From the NCBI GenBank assembly GCA_949289125.1, contig CASEME010000029.1, forward strand, positions 1 to 60,477: a DNA stretch of 60,477 nt, in the 5' to 3' direction. Source of the DNA: an uncultured Eubacteriales bacterium (GTDB lineage Bacteria > Bacillota > Clostridia > Christensenellales > CAG-314). This document shows, piece after piece, positions 1 through 8,280 of the stretch. The notes under the pieces were generated by a model that saw only the letters and a list, made by a program, of their open reading frames with translations, was not told where the DNA came from and ran no database searches. Numbering within the stretch: the first letter of the stretch is position 1; every line of letters begins with the position of its first letter. The position numbers and the translations under genes were made by a program.

Positions 1-1392
1 ACAGACTATCAGCGTGAAGTAGTATTGAAGCGTAGCAAATTTGAGTTGGAAGAAGCCAAAGCACGTGCGCATATACTTGAAGGTCTGGTAATTGCTGTCA
101 ACAACATAGACGAAGTAGTGGCAATTATCAAAAAGGCAAGCGGCACATCGGACGCTAAGCAAAAATTGCGCGTACGCTTTGACCTGTCGGAAAAACAAGC
201 GCAGGCAATACTTGACTTGCGTTTGGCACGCCTTACACGATTGGAAGTAAACAAATTGATAAGCGAGTTGCAAGAGCTGGAGGCACGCATTGCTCGCTTG
301 CAGGTAATTATCAATAGCAAAAAGGAACAGATGAACCTCATCAAACAGGAAATGCTGTCCATCAAACGCAGTTACAAGAGCACACGCCGAAGCGATATTG
401 TAGGCTCGGTAACAGATACTTCTGTACCAAGCGAAACAGACGAAAAACCTATCGAAAACGTCATTGTGGCTATTGCTGCGGACAACACAATCAAACGCAT
501 ACCTATCAAAAACTTCAATATGAGCAACAAAGACGCTGTAGGTGCGTCCGATGGCGAAGTATTGTTGCACACCTGCGACACACTTACCAACAGCAAGGTA
601 ATGTTCTTTACCAACTACGGCAACTGTTATCAAACTGAAGTGTCCAAACTCAAAGAAACTCGTCTGCGCGACAGCGGTGTTGCACTGTCTACGGTGTTTA
701 GCGAGGCTACGCAGGGCGAAGTACCTGTTGCGCTGTTTGCTATGGGATTGGAAAGTATGCCCCAAGGCGAGCTTGTTATGTTTACAAGACAAGGTATGGT
801 AAAGCGCAGTAGTTGGAGCGAATATGCCTTGCTCAAAAGTGCATTCCAAGGCTATAAGGGCAAAGACGGCGACGAAATATTCCGCGTGGAGTGCGTCAAA
901 GAAGGCTCGCAAATATTCTATGTTACCAATAGAGGCGGTTGCACAAGGTTTAACACCGCAGAGATACCTTTGCAAGGCAGAGTGGCTGGTGGCGTAAGAG
1001 GCATTACTTTGGACGATGGCGAATACGTAGTGTTTGGCGGACAGGTAACGCCCGACAAAGGCGAAGTAGTGATGGTCACCAATAGCGGTTACCTCAAACG
1101 GCTGTCCATTGTCGATATAGCAAGGCATGCGCGCAACTGTAAGGGTGCAAAAGGTATTGAGTTTAGTGCGCTCAACGGTACGGCAGTTGTATTTGCCGAT
1201 TATGTCAACGACACGCATTACAACATAGCAATATACGATAAAGCCAACGTGTTGACAGTATATACAGGGGACGTTGCTGTAGAAAAGAAAAACACCAAAG
1301 GCAAGTTGCCTAAGGGCAAACGTGGCGCTATGTCCGTTGCTAAAGTTGTGCGTTACAAAACAAGTGCCGATTGTATATATAGGGACAAATAG
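1..1392 (+). CDS. parC: DNA topoisomerase IV subunit A, C-terminal part (5' end outside window)
   Basis: The reading frame is open from base 1, so the gene begins upstream and only about the last 463 residues are present. It starts in the breakage-reunion core (AKARAHILEGL, then FDLSEKQAQAILDLRLARLT and a coiled-coil arm), followed by the C-terminal beta-pinwheel that wraps DNA. The subunit pairs with ParE to decatenate daughter chromosomes. I favour ParC over GyrA for two reasons. The QRRGGKG-type GyrA box is absent where it should be (KRIPIKNFNMSNKDAVGAS). The local sequence (SNKDAVGASDGEVLL, then FFTNYGNCY) also resembles Gram-positive ParC. A GyrA with a lost box remains possible. It ends with TAG, and a strong terminator follows about 110 bases later. 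Confidence 0.8.
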   Translation, partial: TDYQREVVLKRSKFELEEAKARAHILEGLVIAVNNIDEVVAIIKKASGTSDAKQKLRVRFDLSEKQAQAILDLRLARLTRLEVNKLISELQELEARIARLQVIINSKKEQMNLIKQEMLSIKRSYKSTRRSDIVGSVTDTSVPSETDEKPIENVIVAIAADNTIKRIPIKNFNMSNKDAVGASDGEVLLHTCDTLTNSKVMFFTNYGNCYQTEVSKLKETRLRDSGVALSTVFSEATQGEVPVALFAMGLESMPQGELVMFTRQGMVKRSSWSEYALLKSAFQGYKGKDGDEIFRVECVKEGSQIFYVTNRGGCTRFNTAEIPLQGRVAGGVRGITLDDGEYVVFGGQVTPDKGEVVMVTNSGYLKRLSIVDIARHARNCKGAKGIEFSALNGTAVVFADYVNDTHYNIAIYDKANVLTVYTGDVAVEKKNTKGKLPKGKRGAMSVAKVVRYKTSADCIYRDK

Positions 1393-1502
1393 TATATTGA
1401 GCTAAAGAGAAAACTATTCTGACATTTAATTAGTATTGAGCTGTACAAGGTATAGTAAAATGTTCATTGGGACACTTTGACTTTTACAACTTAACATGTT
1501 TT

Positions 1503-1541
1503 AAGACGCTAAATTGCAAATTTGCAATTTAGCGTCTTTTT
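1503..1541 (+). terminator. Intrinsic terminator downstream of parC
   Basis: An 18-base arm (1503-1520) is immediately followed by its perfect reverse complement (1521-1538), so the element is a continuous palindrome. A short T tract follows on the plus strand. In RNA the central bases would form the loop. The rest of the roughly 300-base gap 1393-1692 shows no other gene. Confidence 0.7.
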
Positions 1542-1692
1542 GTTGCGGTTGTTGTTTGTGTTGACGTTCTAAACATTTTGCTGCTTTCATACAATGTAAC
1601 GAAAAAATGCAGTTAATGACAAAAGGTGCAATTTTTCGCACTTCGGAAAGTTGTACAATATTTGCGTTGGCTTGTGCAGTAAGGGGCGCATT

Positions 1693-2427
1693 ATGAACAA
1701 AATGATTACCTGTGTAGCGGTAGTGTTGGCTGCCGTACTGATACTTGCAAGCATGGGCGGCTATGCAGTGGTTGTAGCTAATTCGCGCAAGTTGCCAATT
1801 TATGGTGTGGACCGAACAGACAACAAAGTATCTATTAGTTTTGATGCGGCTTGGGGAGCAGACAAGACGCGCGAAATAATGGATATTTGCGACAGATTCA
1901 ATGTAAAAGCCACATTCTTTTTGGTAGGCTTTTGGATAGAAAAGTATCCCGACCTTGTGGCAGAGATAGCGGCGCGTGGCTTTGAGATAGGCACGCACAG
2001 TATGACGCATCCGCAACTATCCAAACAGTCGGAAAGTAAAATTAACAACGAACTGTCACAAAGTATGTCTATGATTACCAATATTACAGGGCAAGAGGTC
2101 AAGCTGTTTCGTCCGCCCTTTGGCGACTACAACAACAGCGTCATAAGCGTAGCCGAAAACCTTGGCTTGTACACAATACAGTGGAGTGTGGACAGTTTGG
2201 ATTGGAAAGGCTTGTCCGCGTCGGAAATTGCACAGCGTGTAGGTACTATGCAAAGCGGTGATATCATACTTTGCCACAACAACAGCGACCACATCACAGA
2301 GGCTTTGCCTTTGATATTTGCACAAGCGCAACTAAAAGGGTTGGAGTTTGTACCTATTGGTGAACTTATATATACCGATGGCTACACGATAGACAGCAAT
2401 GGCATACAACATTGTACCGATGGTTGA
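1693..2427 (+). CDS. Secreted/membrane-anchored polysaccharide deacetylase (PdaB-like)
   Basis: A 244-residue NodB-fold (CE4) protein, expected to remove acetyl groups from cell-wall or spore-cortex sugars outside the membrane. The start is ATG 1693, with AAGGGG at 1681-1686; an in-frame ATG 42 bases upstream lacks a ribosome binding site. Residues 5-30 form a hydrophobic signal or anchor segment. Visible motifs are ISFDAAWG (Asp51), HSMTH (His102, His106), RPPFGDY (140-146), SLDW near 168 and the late LCHN (His195). The second Asp of the usual TFDDGP motif, a metal ligand, is Ala here. That pattern is typical of PdaB-like sporulation proteins rather than standard chitin deacetylases. Deacetylase activity should therefore not be assumed. 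The next gene starts 42 bases later. Confidence 0.85.
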   Translation: MNKMITCVAVVLAAVLILASMGGYAVVVANSRKLPIYGVDRTDNKVSISFDAAWGADKTREIMDICDRFNVKATFFLVGFWIEKYPDLVAEIAARGFEIGTHSMTHPQLSKQSESKINNELSQSMSMITNITGQEVKLFRPPFGDYNNSVISVAENLGLYTIQWSVDSLDWKGLSASEIAQRVGTMQSGDIILCHNNSDHITEALPLIFAQAQLKGLEFVPIGELIYTDGYTIDSNGIQHCTDG

Positions 2428-2469
2428 GCCGCAAGGCTACCTCACAATATACATTTGAAGGAGAAAATT

Positions 2470-3138
2470 ATGAACGAACTAACTCAGACAAACTATGTAA
2501 CGCTTTCGGGCAAAGTTGCAAGCAGTCCGGTATTTTCGCACGAAGTGTACGGAGAAAAGTTTTACGAAATTATATTGGACGTCAAACGTTTGTCCGATAT
2601 GACGGACAGTATCCCCGTGTCTGTATCCGAGAGGCTTATGCTCAACGGCTTGTTTGATATTGGCAAGGAAATAACAGTCAACGGACAGTTTCGCAGTTAC
2701 AACAAAGTGGTGGAAAACAAAAGCAAATTGATGCTTACTGTATTTGTAAAGGACGCTATGCCTTTGCAAGACGGTGTACATGCCAATTCGATATACCTTG
2801 AGGGTTTTGTGTGCAAACCTACAGTGTTTCGTACAACGCCATTTAACAGAGAGATAGCCGACATTTTGCTTGCCGTCAATCGTCAGTACAACAAAAGCGA
2901 CTACATACCCTGTATTGCATGGGGTAGAAATGCACGCTATGTAAAAACATTGCCTGTAGGTACACATATAGCCGTCAATGGCAGAGTGCAGTCTCGTGCA
3001 TATCAAAAGCGTCTTGACAACCAAACAGTTGTTACTCGTACAGCCTACGAAGTTTCGGTTAGCAAAGTGACTGTTATTACCGATAGTCTCAATCTCAACA
3101 GCGAGCAAAGCGAACAACAGCGTTTGCGCGTGTTATAA
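2470..3138 (+). CDS. Single-stranded DNA-binding-like protein with two OB folds
   Basis: A 222-residue protein. ATG 2470 is chosen because AGGAG sits at 2459-2463; an in-frame TTG at 2455 overlaps that site. It has two consecutive OB-fold-like halves, about residues 1-98 (NYVTLSGKVASSPVFSHEVYGE) and 99-205 (SIYLEGFVCKPTVFRTTPFN, then a YIPCIAWGRNARYV segment typical of SSB). A short polar tail follows. There is no acidic DDDIPF-type tip, so it is probably not the main replicative SSB. Two-OB-fold SSB relatives are common in Clostridia, and the role here is inferred from fold only. Confidence 0.7.
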   Translation: MNELTQTNYVTLSGKVASSPVFSHEVYGEKFYEIILDVKRLSDMTDSIPVSVSERLMLNGLFDIGKEITVNGQFRSYNKVVENKSKLMLTVFVKDAMPLQDGVHANSIYLEGFVCKPTVFRTTPFNREIADILLAVNRQYNKSDYIPCIAWGRNARYVKTLPVGTHIAVNGRVQSRAYQKRLDNQTVVTRTAYEVSVSKVTVITDSLNLNSEQSEQQRLRVL

Positions 3139-3144
3139 ACAAAA

Positions 3145-3179
3145 AAAACGGCACTCACAATGCGAGGGAGTGCCGTTTT
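3145..3179. terminator. Bidirectional intrinsic terminator
   Basis: Arms AAAACGGCACTC (3145-3156) and GAGTGCCGTTTT (3168-3179), with A and T tracts on both sides. It can end the SSB-like transcript on the plus strand and the converging SH3 surface-protein transcript on the minus strand. Confidence 0.85.
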
Positions 3180-3213
3180 GTATTATCCATTTTTGATAAG
3201 CAGTGTTTGTCGC

Positions 3214-4995
3214 CTAAGTATTGGATTCTATATCTATTATCGGGTTGCGTTCACCCATTTTTTTGCGGCGCAGTATCACTACTACTGTAGTAATTGTTAG
3301 CGCAATAGCCACAGCAATAATTATCAGACCTACGACGGTATTTGTTGTGGGTGCATTGACGGCAATAAGATTGTCGTTGCTTACCCAGCCGTAGTAAAAT
3401 GTGCCGTTGTCGTTGACTACCTGCAAATAGCTGGAAAATGCGTTGCGCTCTATCACGTTGACGCGTGTACCCGAACTCAGCTTTATCACTTCACCGCTCT
3501 GTTGGTCTATTAACTGCTGGTCTTCTTCCAACGTTTCTGTCATGTACATTGCCGTGTTGTCCCACAATGTGCAATTAACTTTAAGATTGGGCGTATCTTT
3601 GTCCAAAGTCACTTCGTTGGTGGTGGAGGACGAATATATTGCCCCTACGTCAGTTGTCAGCACAAAGCCATAGTTGGTAGTCTGGTTGTGCGTATATTTT
3701 ACATAATACCACTTTGTACCGTCAGATGCGGTAAACTGTTGTAACAGTGTTACTTCGGCACGATTGTCCGTAGTCTGCGTAAATTTGGTACGTACAAACT
3801 TTTCCTTGTCGTTGACAGTGCAAGGCAAGTGGTACAAAAATACCGCATTGGCTGTTACAAAGTGCGATTTGTAGTTGATTACCGATGTGCCTACAGTGGT
3901 GTCGGTAATTTTTATTTTTTTGTCATCAGTTGCCTGTTGTGCGCTTTTCTTTATCCAGCCAAAAGCACCGTCTACAAATACATAGTAGTAGTTGTCTTCG
4001 CTATCTCCTTCATAACCCAATATAATAAAGGTTTTTTGTTGACCGTTGTCAATGAGGTTGGGTATGCTGTCTGCGCCTGTGGACTTGTAAATAATGTTGG
4101 CAGGGTAGGACAAAGCCGTTGCCTGTGTGTACGAAGTAATGTCGGACAAGTCGGGCGGCGTTAGCTGTACTGTGTCGCTACCTATCACGTAGTTGGCTTG
4201 CTTGAGATATTCTTCACCAACGGACGCTCTCGACCACTTCAGTACTTTGTTGTCACTAATTACATACAAATCGTTGCCGTTGGCTGTGATATCTCTTACA
4301 GGAGAGTTGTTTTCACTCACATCTATAGTTTTGTCACCAAGTGTAAATGAGCTTTCCGAGTAGGTAGCTATTTCTCCGCTTATATCCAATATACCTTTTG
4401 TAGTGGGATCAACCTCGGTGCGTGTGCCCAAACCATAGCTTGGATCGGTGTTGAAGTATTGATAATATCCGCTACCCAAAAAGTAACCTCTGTTGCCTAT
4501 AGCAATTATCGATATACCGCCACTAAATTGGTGCAGTGAGTTGTCTTGTTCGCCTATTACGTTGTACAGTCCTTCTGTCTTGATAATATACTGCGTGCCG
4601 TTGATAACAGTCATATCGATACGCGGTGAACTGATGGTGTGCGAGCTTACCGAGTAGCCTGCTGTTTCCATTGTCAGATACTTGTCTGTCTGCAATATAT
4701 ATATTGTGTCCTCTATGGTGTGCAACCTCAAAGTAGTGCCGCCAATGTCTACAGTCTGCACAAACTTTGGCTGTGCGCCGCTTACGTCAAATATATGTAT
4801 TACGCTTTCGTTGTCTGCAACGTTGTCAGCAATAAACACTTTGCCGTCATAGTAAATAATTTCTACAGGGTTAAGCAAATGTATATTTTCTTCCACTGTG
4901 GACAAAGTACTGCCCTCTGCAGCAAACGCATACATGGGTGCAACTGTAGCCACAGCCAAAACCAACAATATCAATGCAACGCTTATTTTTTTCAT
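3214..4995 (-). CDS. Large surface protein: signal peptide, propeller-like N-half, SH3-like repeats, C-terminal membrane anchor
   Basis: A 593-residue protein of unknown function. ATG 4995 is chosen because GTGAGGA lies just upstream and a classical signal peptide follows (MKKISVALILLVLAVATVAP). About residues 35-260 contain repeated short beta units (YYDGKVFIAD, DTIYILQ, NDLYVIS) suggestive of a propeller. The later part has repeated SH3b-like units (KWYYVKYTH then YGFVL; YYGWVSNDNL), as in wall- or ligand-binding proteins. A transmembrane helix near residues 553-577 precedes RRKK and a short cytoplasmic tail, so the bulk is outside the cell. The architecture resembles the protein at 5910-6692, and the two share a possible operator. 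Partner and ligand are unknown. Confidence 0.7.
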   Translation of the reverse strand: MKKISVALILLVLAVATVAPMYAFAAEGSTLSTVEENIHLLNPVEIIYYDGKVFIADNVADNESVIHIFDVSGAQPKFVQTVDIGGTTLRLHTIEDTIYILQTDKYLTMETAGYSVSSHTISSPRIDMTVINGTQYIIKTEGLYNVIGEQDNSLHQFSGGISIIAIGNRGYFLGSGYYQYFNTDPSYGLGTRTEVDPTTKGILDISGEIATYSESSFTLGDKTIDVSENNSPVRDITANGNDLYVISDNKVLKWSRASVGEEYLKQANYVIGSDTVQLTPPDLSDITSYTQATALSYPANIIYKSTGADSIPNLIDNGQQKTFIILGYEGDSEDNYYYVFVDGAFGWIKKSAQQATDDKKIKITDTTVGTSVINYKSHFVTANAVFLYHLPCTVNDKEKFVRTKFTQTTDNRAEVTLLQQFTASDGTKWYYVKYTHNQTTNYGFVLTTDVGAIYSSSTTNEVTLDKDTPNLKVNCTLWDNTAMYMTETLEEDQQLIDQQSGEVIKLSSGTRVNVIERNAFSSYLQVVNDNGTFYYGWVSNDNLIAVNAPTTNTVVGLIIIAVAIALTITTVVVILRRKKMGERNPIIDIESNT

Positions 4996-5014
4996 AAATA
5001 CGTCCTCACTAACA

Positions 5015-5033
5015 ACAGTACAGCGCGTACTGT
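5015..5033. promoter_or_regulatory. Palindromic operator candidate ACAGTAC-N5-GTACTGT
   Basis: A perfect 7-base inverted repeat with a 5-base spacer, lying between the predicted start of transcription (about 5040) and the ATG at 4995. Its core GTAC-N5-GTAC recurs at 6722-6734 upstream of the second SH3 surface protein. The position just downstream of the -10 box fits a repressor site. The regulator is unknown. Confidence 0.4.
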
Positions 5034-5046
5034 ATATACGTTTTTT

Positions 5047-5075
5047 ATTATACCAAACTTTGCGTGTTTTTTCAA
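5047..5075 (-). promoter_or_regulatory. Sigma-A-type promoter of the large surface protein
   Basis: On the minus strand, TTGAAA (5070-5075), a 17-base spacer and TATAAT (5047-5052), about 52 bases before the ATG at 4995. Apart from this promoter, the palindrome and the folded element at 5344-5383, the 432-base gap 4996-5427 shows only a weak inverted repeat near 5177-5205. Confidence 0.75.
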
Positions 5076-5343
5076 ACATTTTTTGCTACAATCGACATTT
5101 TTCGCAGACTTTGTGGTGGAGCGGCTAAAAAGTCCTGAGTATTCTGTTTGGCGGTCAAAAAGTAAAACAAAATAAAAATACGCCGACTAATATATCGACG
5201 TATTACAAACTTCTACATTTTTTTACAATCTTTGCGAACAAATGTTCTAAAATCTTGTCTCATATTGAATATATATGACATACAGTTGGCATATTTGCTG
5301 TGCTAATATGTTAGTGCAAAAAGCGATACAGCCCAAACATTTT

Positions 5344-5383
5344 TTCGCCCGTTATGAGGTAAAAATTACCGCAACAGGGCGAA
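5344..5383 (+). ncRNA. Structured 5' leader of the sigma-like gene (nested hairpin)
   Basis: Outer arms TTCGCCC (5344-5350) and GGGCGAA (5377-5383), extended by GTT/AAC, enclose an inner hairpin GGTAA-AAA-TTACC (5358-5370). TTCTTTT follows. It lies 44 bases before the ATG at 5428. It could be an attenuator or a protein-binding RNA hairpin; no known riboswitch class is recognised. Confidence 0.4.
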
Positions 5384-5427
5384 TTCTTTTGTGGCAAAAC
5401 AAACTTAAGTATCAAGGAGTCCAATAA

Positions 5428-5871
5428 ATGTATTATTACACCTTTTTGTTGCGTATTTTTGACAGTATCAACACCAAAAAAGATATGCTCGACAGAATAA
5501 TTATGCACAGGGCGGTAGTTACGCACAACTGCTATAGAGATAGTCTTGTGCGCACAACGTCCGAACAGATAACAGATATTGCACATCTTATTGCAGTCAA
5601 GTCCTCTCTTGAGTATCTAAGACAAAGCATAGTACAAGCTGTCAACTCTCTGTCCAAAAGCGACAGGCTGTTGCTTATTTTGTTGTACGTACGCAATGTG
5701 GACAAACAAAAGATATGCAAGTATTTTGGCTATTCGTTGCGTACCATGTACCGCAGAGCCAACAGCGCAGGCAATAGCTTTATGCTTGCTATGCAACACT
5801 TAGGCATAGACAAGCAATGGCTCAACGACAACGTGCGCTCAGCACTGATGAGCAAAATTATTGTGCGTTGA
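5428..5871 (+). CDS. Small sigma-70 region-4-like / helix-turn-helix protein
   Basis: A 147-residue protein; start ATG 5428 has AAGGAG at 5414-5419. Residues about 65-115 (LSKSDRLLLILLYV, KQKICKYFGYSLRTMYRRA) look like a sigma-70 region 4 or phage ArpU/RinA-type helix-turn-helix. There the LSKSDR stretch and the recognition helix YSLRTMYRRANSA are the main signals. No sigma region 2 is evident, so it is unlikely to be a complete sigma factor. Late-gene activators of phages often have this build. It lies between the two SH3 surface genes and one gene away from the phage cassette, so it may regulate either. That role is an inference from position. Confidence 0.5.
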   Translation: MYYYTFLLRIFDSINTKKDMLDRIIMHRAVVTHNCYRDSLVRTTSEQITDIAHLIAVKSSLEYLRQSIVQAVNSLSKSDRLLLILLYVRNVDKQKICKYFGYSLRTMYRRANSAGNSFMLAMQHLGIDKQWLNDNVRSALMSKIIVR

Positions 5872-5909
5872 CAGCGTGCAAGTTGGATGCCAACTAACAA
5901 TTTTTAACG

Positions 5910-6692
5910 TTACATATGTTTGTCGTAATAGCTTTCAGATGTGTTGCGTCTGATGTTGCCCGGCAAAAACATTGCTAATACCAGCCCTACGGCAAGCAGT
6001 ATTACAAATACGGTAAGCAGCACTTGTGCAAGCGTATCGTTTTCGGGTAGTTGGTCGGTCGGATCACCCGAATCATCGGGATTGATAGGTGTAGAGGGTT
6101 CATTTTCATCAGGCAGCGGAGTGGGGTGTAGCTGAATATCGGGTGCTGTGACGTCCGTACTCTCTACGTACCCAAATATATTGTTGTAGTACACATAGTA
6201 CCACACTTTGCCGCTACCGTTTATTTTGCCGTAATAGCTCATAGTTTGCGTATTGGTAGCAACTACCATTATCTCGGCATTATCGAGTGGGGAAAAACGC
6301 ACAGGTGCGCTGTTCTCCTTTACTTTGACGGTTTCTGTAGGATAGTAGGGATACTGCGGTGTGGAGTCTGCAACAGTTACTCTGTTTTTGAGTACGTACC
6401 CCGTTATTTTGGGGAAAAGCTCGGTGTTGCTCATCAACTCTACAAGATAGTAATCGGACTTTTCGTCTATCACTTTTACATAGTACGATTTTTCCAACAG
6501 GCAGGTAACTTTGAGTGTACTTGCATTGGTATACAGCTCGGTGTTGCCGTCAGTAATGCGCACCCACAAGTCGGTATCGTATTGTTGCTCATAGGCTTGC
6601 GCGGTGGTGTGCGGTGTACCAAGTAGCGTCATACAAACAATAGCAACAGCAAATATAGCAAGCGTTGCAGTAATAAGTTTTGCATTGTGCAT
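5910..6692 (-). CDS. Membrane-anchored surface protein with SH3-like repeats
   Basis: About 260 residues. ATG 6692 is preferred; GAGAGG lies 11 bases upstream, and an in-frame GTG at 6704 overlaps that site. It begins with a signal peptide (hydrophobic residues 6-24). Two SH3b-like units follow (TDGNTELYTNASTLKVTC; VWYYVYYNNIFGYVES). Next come a Pro/Asp/Glu-rich linker (PTPLPDENEPSTPINPDD), a transmembrane helix (LLTVFVILLAVGLVLAMFL) and a short basic tail. Topology is outside with a C-terminal anchor. It appears to be a shorter architectural relative of the 593-residue protein at 3214-4995. It is transcribed divergently from the terminase gene. Function unknown; wall or peptide binding is possible. 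Confidence 0.65.
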   Translation of the reverse strand: MHNAKLITATLAIFAVAIVCMTLLGTPHTTAQAYEQQYDTDLWVRITDGNTELYTNASTLKVTCLLEKSYYVKVIDEKSDYYLVELMSNTELFPKITGYVLKNRVTVADSTPQYPYYPTETVKVKENSAPVRFSPLDNAEIMVVATNTQTMSYYGKINGSGKVWYYVYYNNIFGYVESTDVTAPDIQLHPTPLPDENEPSTPINPDDSGDPTDQLPENDTLAQVLLTVFVILLAVGLVLAMFLPGNIRRNTSESYYDKHM

Positions 6693-6714
6693 ATCTTGTG
6701 ACACCTCTCTATTT

Positions 6715-6745
6715 GTATAGTGTACCTATTGTACAGCGTTAACTC
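6715..6745 (-). promoter_or_regulatory. Promoter with embedded TGTAC-N5-GTACA palindrome
   Basis: On the minus strand, TTAACG, a 17-base spacer and TATACA lie just upstream of the SH3 protein starting at 6692. The palindrome TGTAC-CTATT-GTACA (6721-6735) falls inside the promoter spacer, a classic position for a repressor. It shares GTAC-N5-GTAC with 5015-5033. It lies in the divergent gap before the phage cassette and could affect both directions. Confidence 0.35.
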
Positions 6746-6839
6746 GTGCGACTATTGACGAATTAGGTTTGAAGTTGGCTTATTTGCACTAAGGCGAACA
6801 ATATGTATTTTTAAGTTGCTAAAGGTGTTTATAAAAAAT

Positions 6840-8261
6840 ATGAAAGAGATTATTCAACGTATCAACTGTATAGAGCGCGAACAGCGTCGGCGCAAAGCTC
6901 AGCCTCTTGCTCGTTACAACAAAAGCAAAGTGCACAAAAAGCAGATGGCTTTTCACAAGTGCCTCAAAAACAACAGGTGGGTGTTTGGTGGCAACCGCAG
7001 TGGCAAAACGGAGTGTGGCGCAGTGGAAACGGTGTGGCTTGCACGAGGCATACACCCGTATAGAGCCAACAAAGACGACATCAGTTGTTGGGTGGTATCT
7101 CTTTCGCAACAGGTACAGCGCGACGTTGCTCAACAAAAGATACTGCATTACCTGGACAAAAATTGGATAAAAGAAGTGCGTATGTTGGAAGGCAGGCAGG
7201 ACAATCCATCGGGCGGGGTAATCGACTACATCATAATAGACAACATATTTGGCGGACAAAGCAAAATAGCTTTCAAAAGTTGTGAGGCAGGCAGAGAAAA
7301 ATTTCAGGGTGCTTCTCTCGACTTTGTATGGTTTGATGAAGAACCGCCTTTTGATATCTATCAGGAGTGTCGCATGCGTGTGTTGGACAGGTGCGGTCAC
7401 CTGTTTGGCACTATGACGCCGCTTAAAGGGCAAACGTGGGTATATGACGAGATATATCTCAACTGTCACAACAGCGACCAAGTGTGGTACGAGTTTATGG
7501 AGTGGGCTGACAACCCCTATTTGGACGGCGCAACGGTAACAAATATGTCGCAAAGTATGTCGGAGGACGAATTGGACAGCAGACGATACGGACACTTTAG
7601 AGCCAACAGCGGGCTGATATACGGTGAGTTTGATGCACAGGTACACGTTATCCAACCGTTTGACGTGCCTTACGAGTGGCAGGATTGCCTTTCTATCGAT
7701 CCCGGTCTCAACAATCCGTTGTCCTGTCATTGGTATGCGGTGGACGGTGACGGCAATGTGTACGTGGTGGCAGAGCATTATATGGCAAACAAAAGTTTGT
7801 CTTATCATGCCAACGCCATTATTGAGAAGTGTCGCCAACTTAATTGGCATACCGACAAATACGGTCGCATATCTGCCTACATCGATTCTGCCGCCAACCA
7901 ACGCACTTTGTCGGGCGTCAACAGCGTGGCAGAGTTGCTTTTTAAGGCGGGTATCAATGTCAACACCAAGGTCAACAAAGACGTGTGGGCAGGTATTAGC
8001 ATTGTAAAACAATATTTGCACGTGGTAGAGGGTAAGCCTAAGTTGTACATATTTTGCAACTGCGTCAATATGATACGCGAGTTTAAGACCTACTATTGGG
8101 GCAACAACGACGCACCTGTCAAACGTGACGACCACGCTATGGACGAGTTGAGATATTACCTTGCAACACGTAGACAAAGTGCAACAAGCTCAATGTCCAA
8201 AAGCGCAGTACAAAAGGACAAGGAACGACTGTATCGCAAATTGCATAACAGAGGTTATTGA
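6840..8261 (+). CDS. terL: Phage terminase large subunit
   Basis: A 473-residue DNA-packaging motor and nuclease. ATG 6840 is chosen with AAAGGTG at 6821-6827; an in-frame TTG at 6816 is less likely. The N-terminal ATPase has Walker A GGNRSGKT (50-57) and Walker B FVWFDEEPP (Asp166, Glu167). The C-terminal RNase-H-like nuclease keeps its acidic residues: SIDPG (Asp287), AYIDSAAN (Asp349) and DDHAMDEL (430-437). Nothing looks broken. It would translocate DNA into proheads through the portal encoded at 8819. It opens an unbroken plus-strand run of structural genes ending at 15710. Confidence 0.93.
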   Translation: MKEIIQRINCIEREQRRRKAQPLARYNKSKVHKKQMAFHKCLKNNRWVFGGNRSGKTECGAVETVWLARGIHPYRANKDDISCWVVSLSQQVQRDVAQQKILHYLDKNWIKEVRMLEGRQDNPSGGVIDYIIIDNIFGGQSKIAFKSCEAGREKFQGASLDFVWFDEEPPFDIYQECRMRVLDRCGHLFGTMTPLKGQTWVYDEIYLNCHNSDQVWYEFMEWADNPYLDGATVTNMSQSMSEDELDSRRYGHFRANSGLIYGEFDAQVHVIQPFDVPYEWQDCLSIDPGLNNPLSCHWYAVDGDGNVYVVAEHYMANKSLSYHANAIIEKCRQLNWHTDKYGRISAYIDSAANQRTLSGVNSVAELLFKAGINVNTKVNKDVWAGISIVKQYLHVVEGKPKLYIFCNCVNMIREFKTYYWGNNDAPVKRDDHAMDELRYYLATRRQSATSSMSKSAVQKDKERLYRKLHNRGY

Positions 8262-8280
8262 GGAGGGGATAGTACAATCA

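Noticed and set aside
1-1392. Calling the first gene gyrA
   Set aside because: No GyrA box where expected, and the pinwheel segments resemble Gram-positive ParC. Not fully excluded because the 5' part is missing.
5177-5205. Inverted repeat AATACG..CGTATT as a terminator
   Set aside because: The stem is only 6-9 pairs with a mismatch, and no transcript ends there on the strand with the T tract.
6755-6783. Strong promoter for terL (TTGACG then GCTTAT)
   Set aside because: The -10 matches consensus poorly. The true promoter of the cassette could not be identified.
6819-8177. A 452-residue open frame antisense to terL
   Set aside because: It mirrors the codon pattern of terL, has Cys/His/Val-rich composition unlike a protein, and has no ribosome binding site. 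Other long antisense frames (for example 31245-32219, 45163-45993, 50878-51927) have the same cause.
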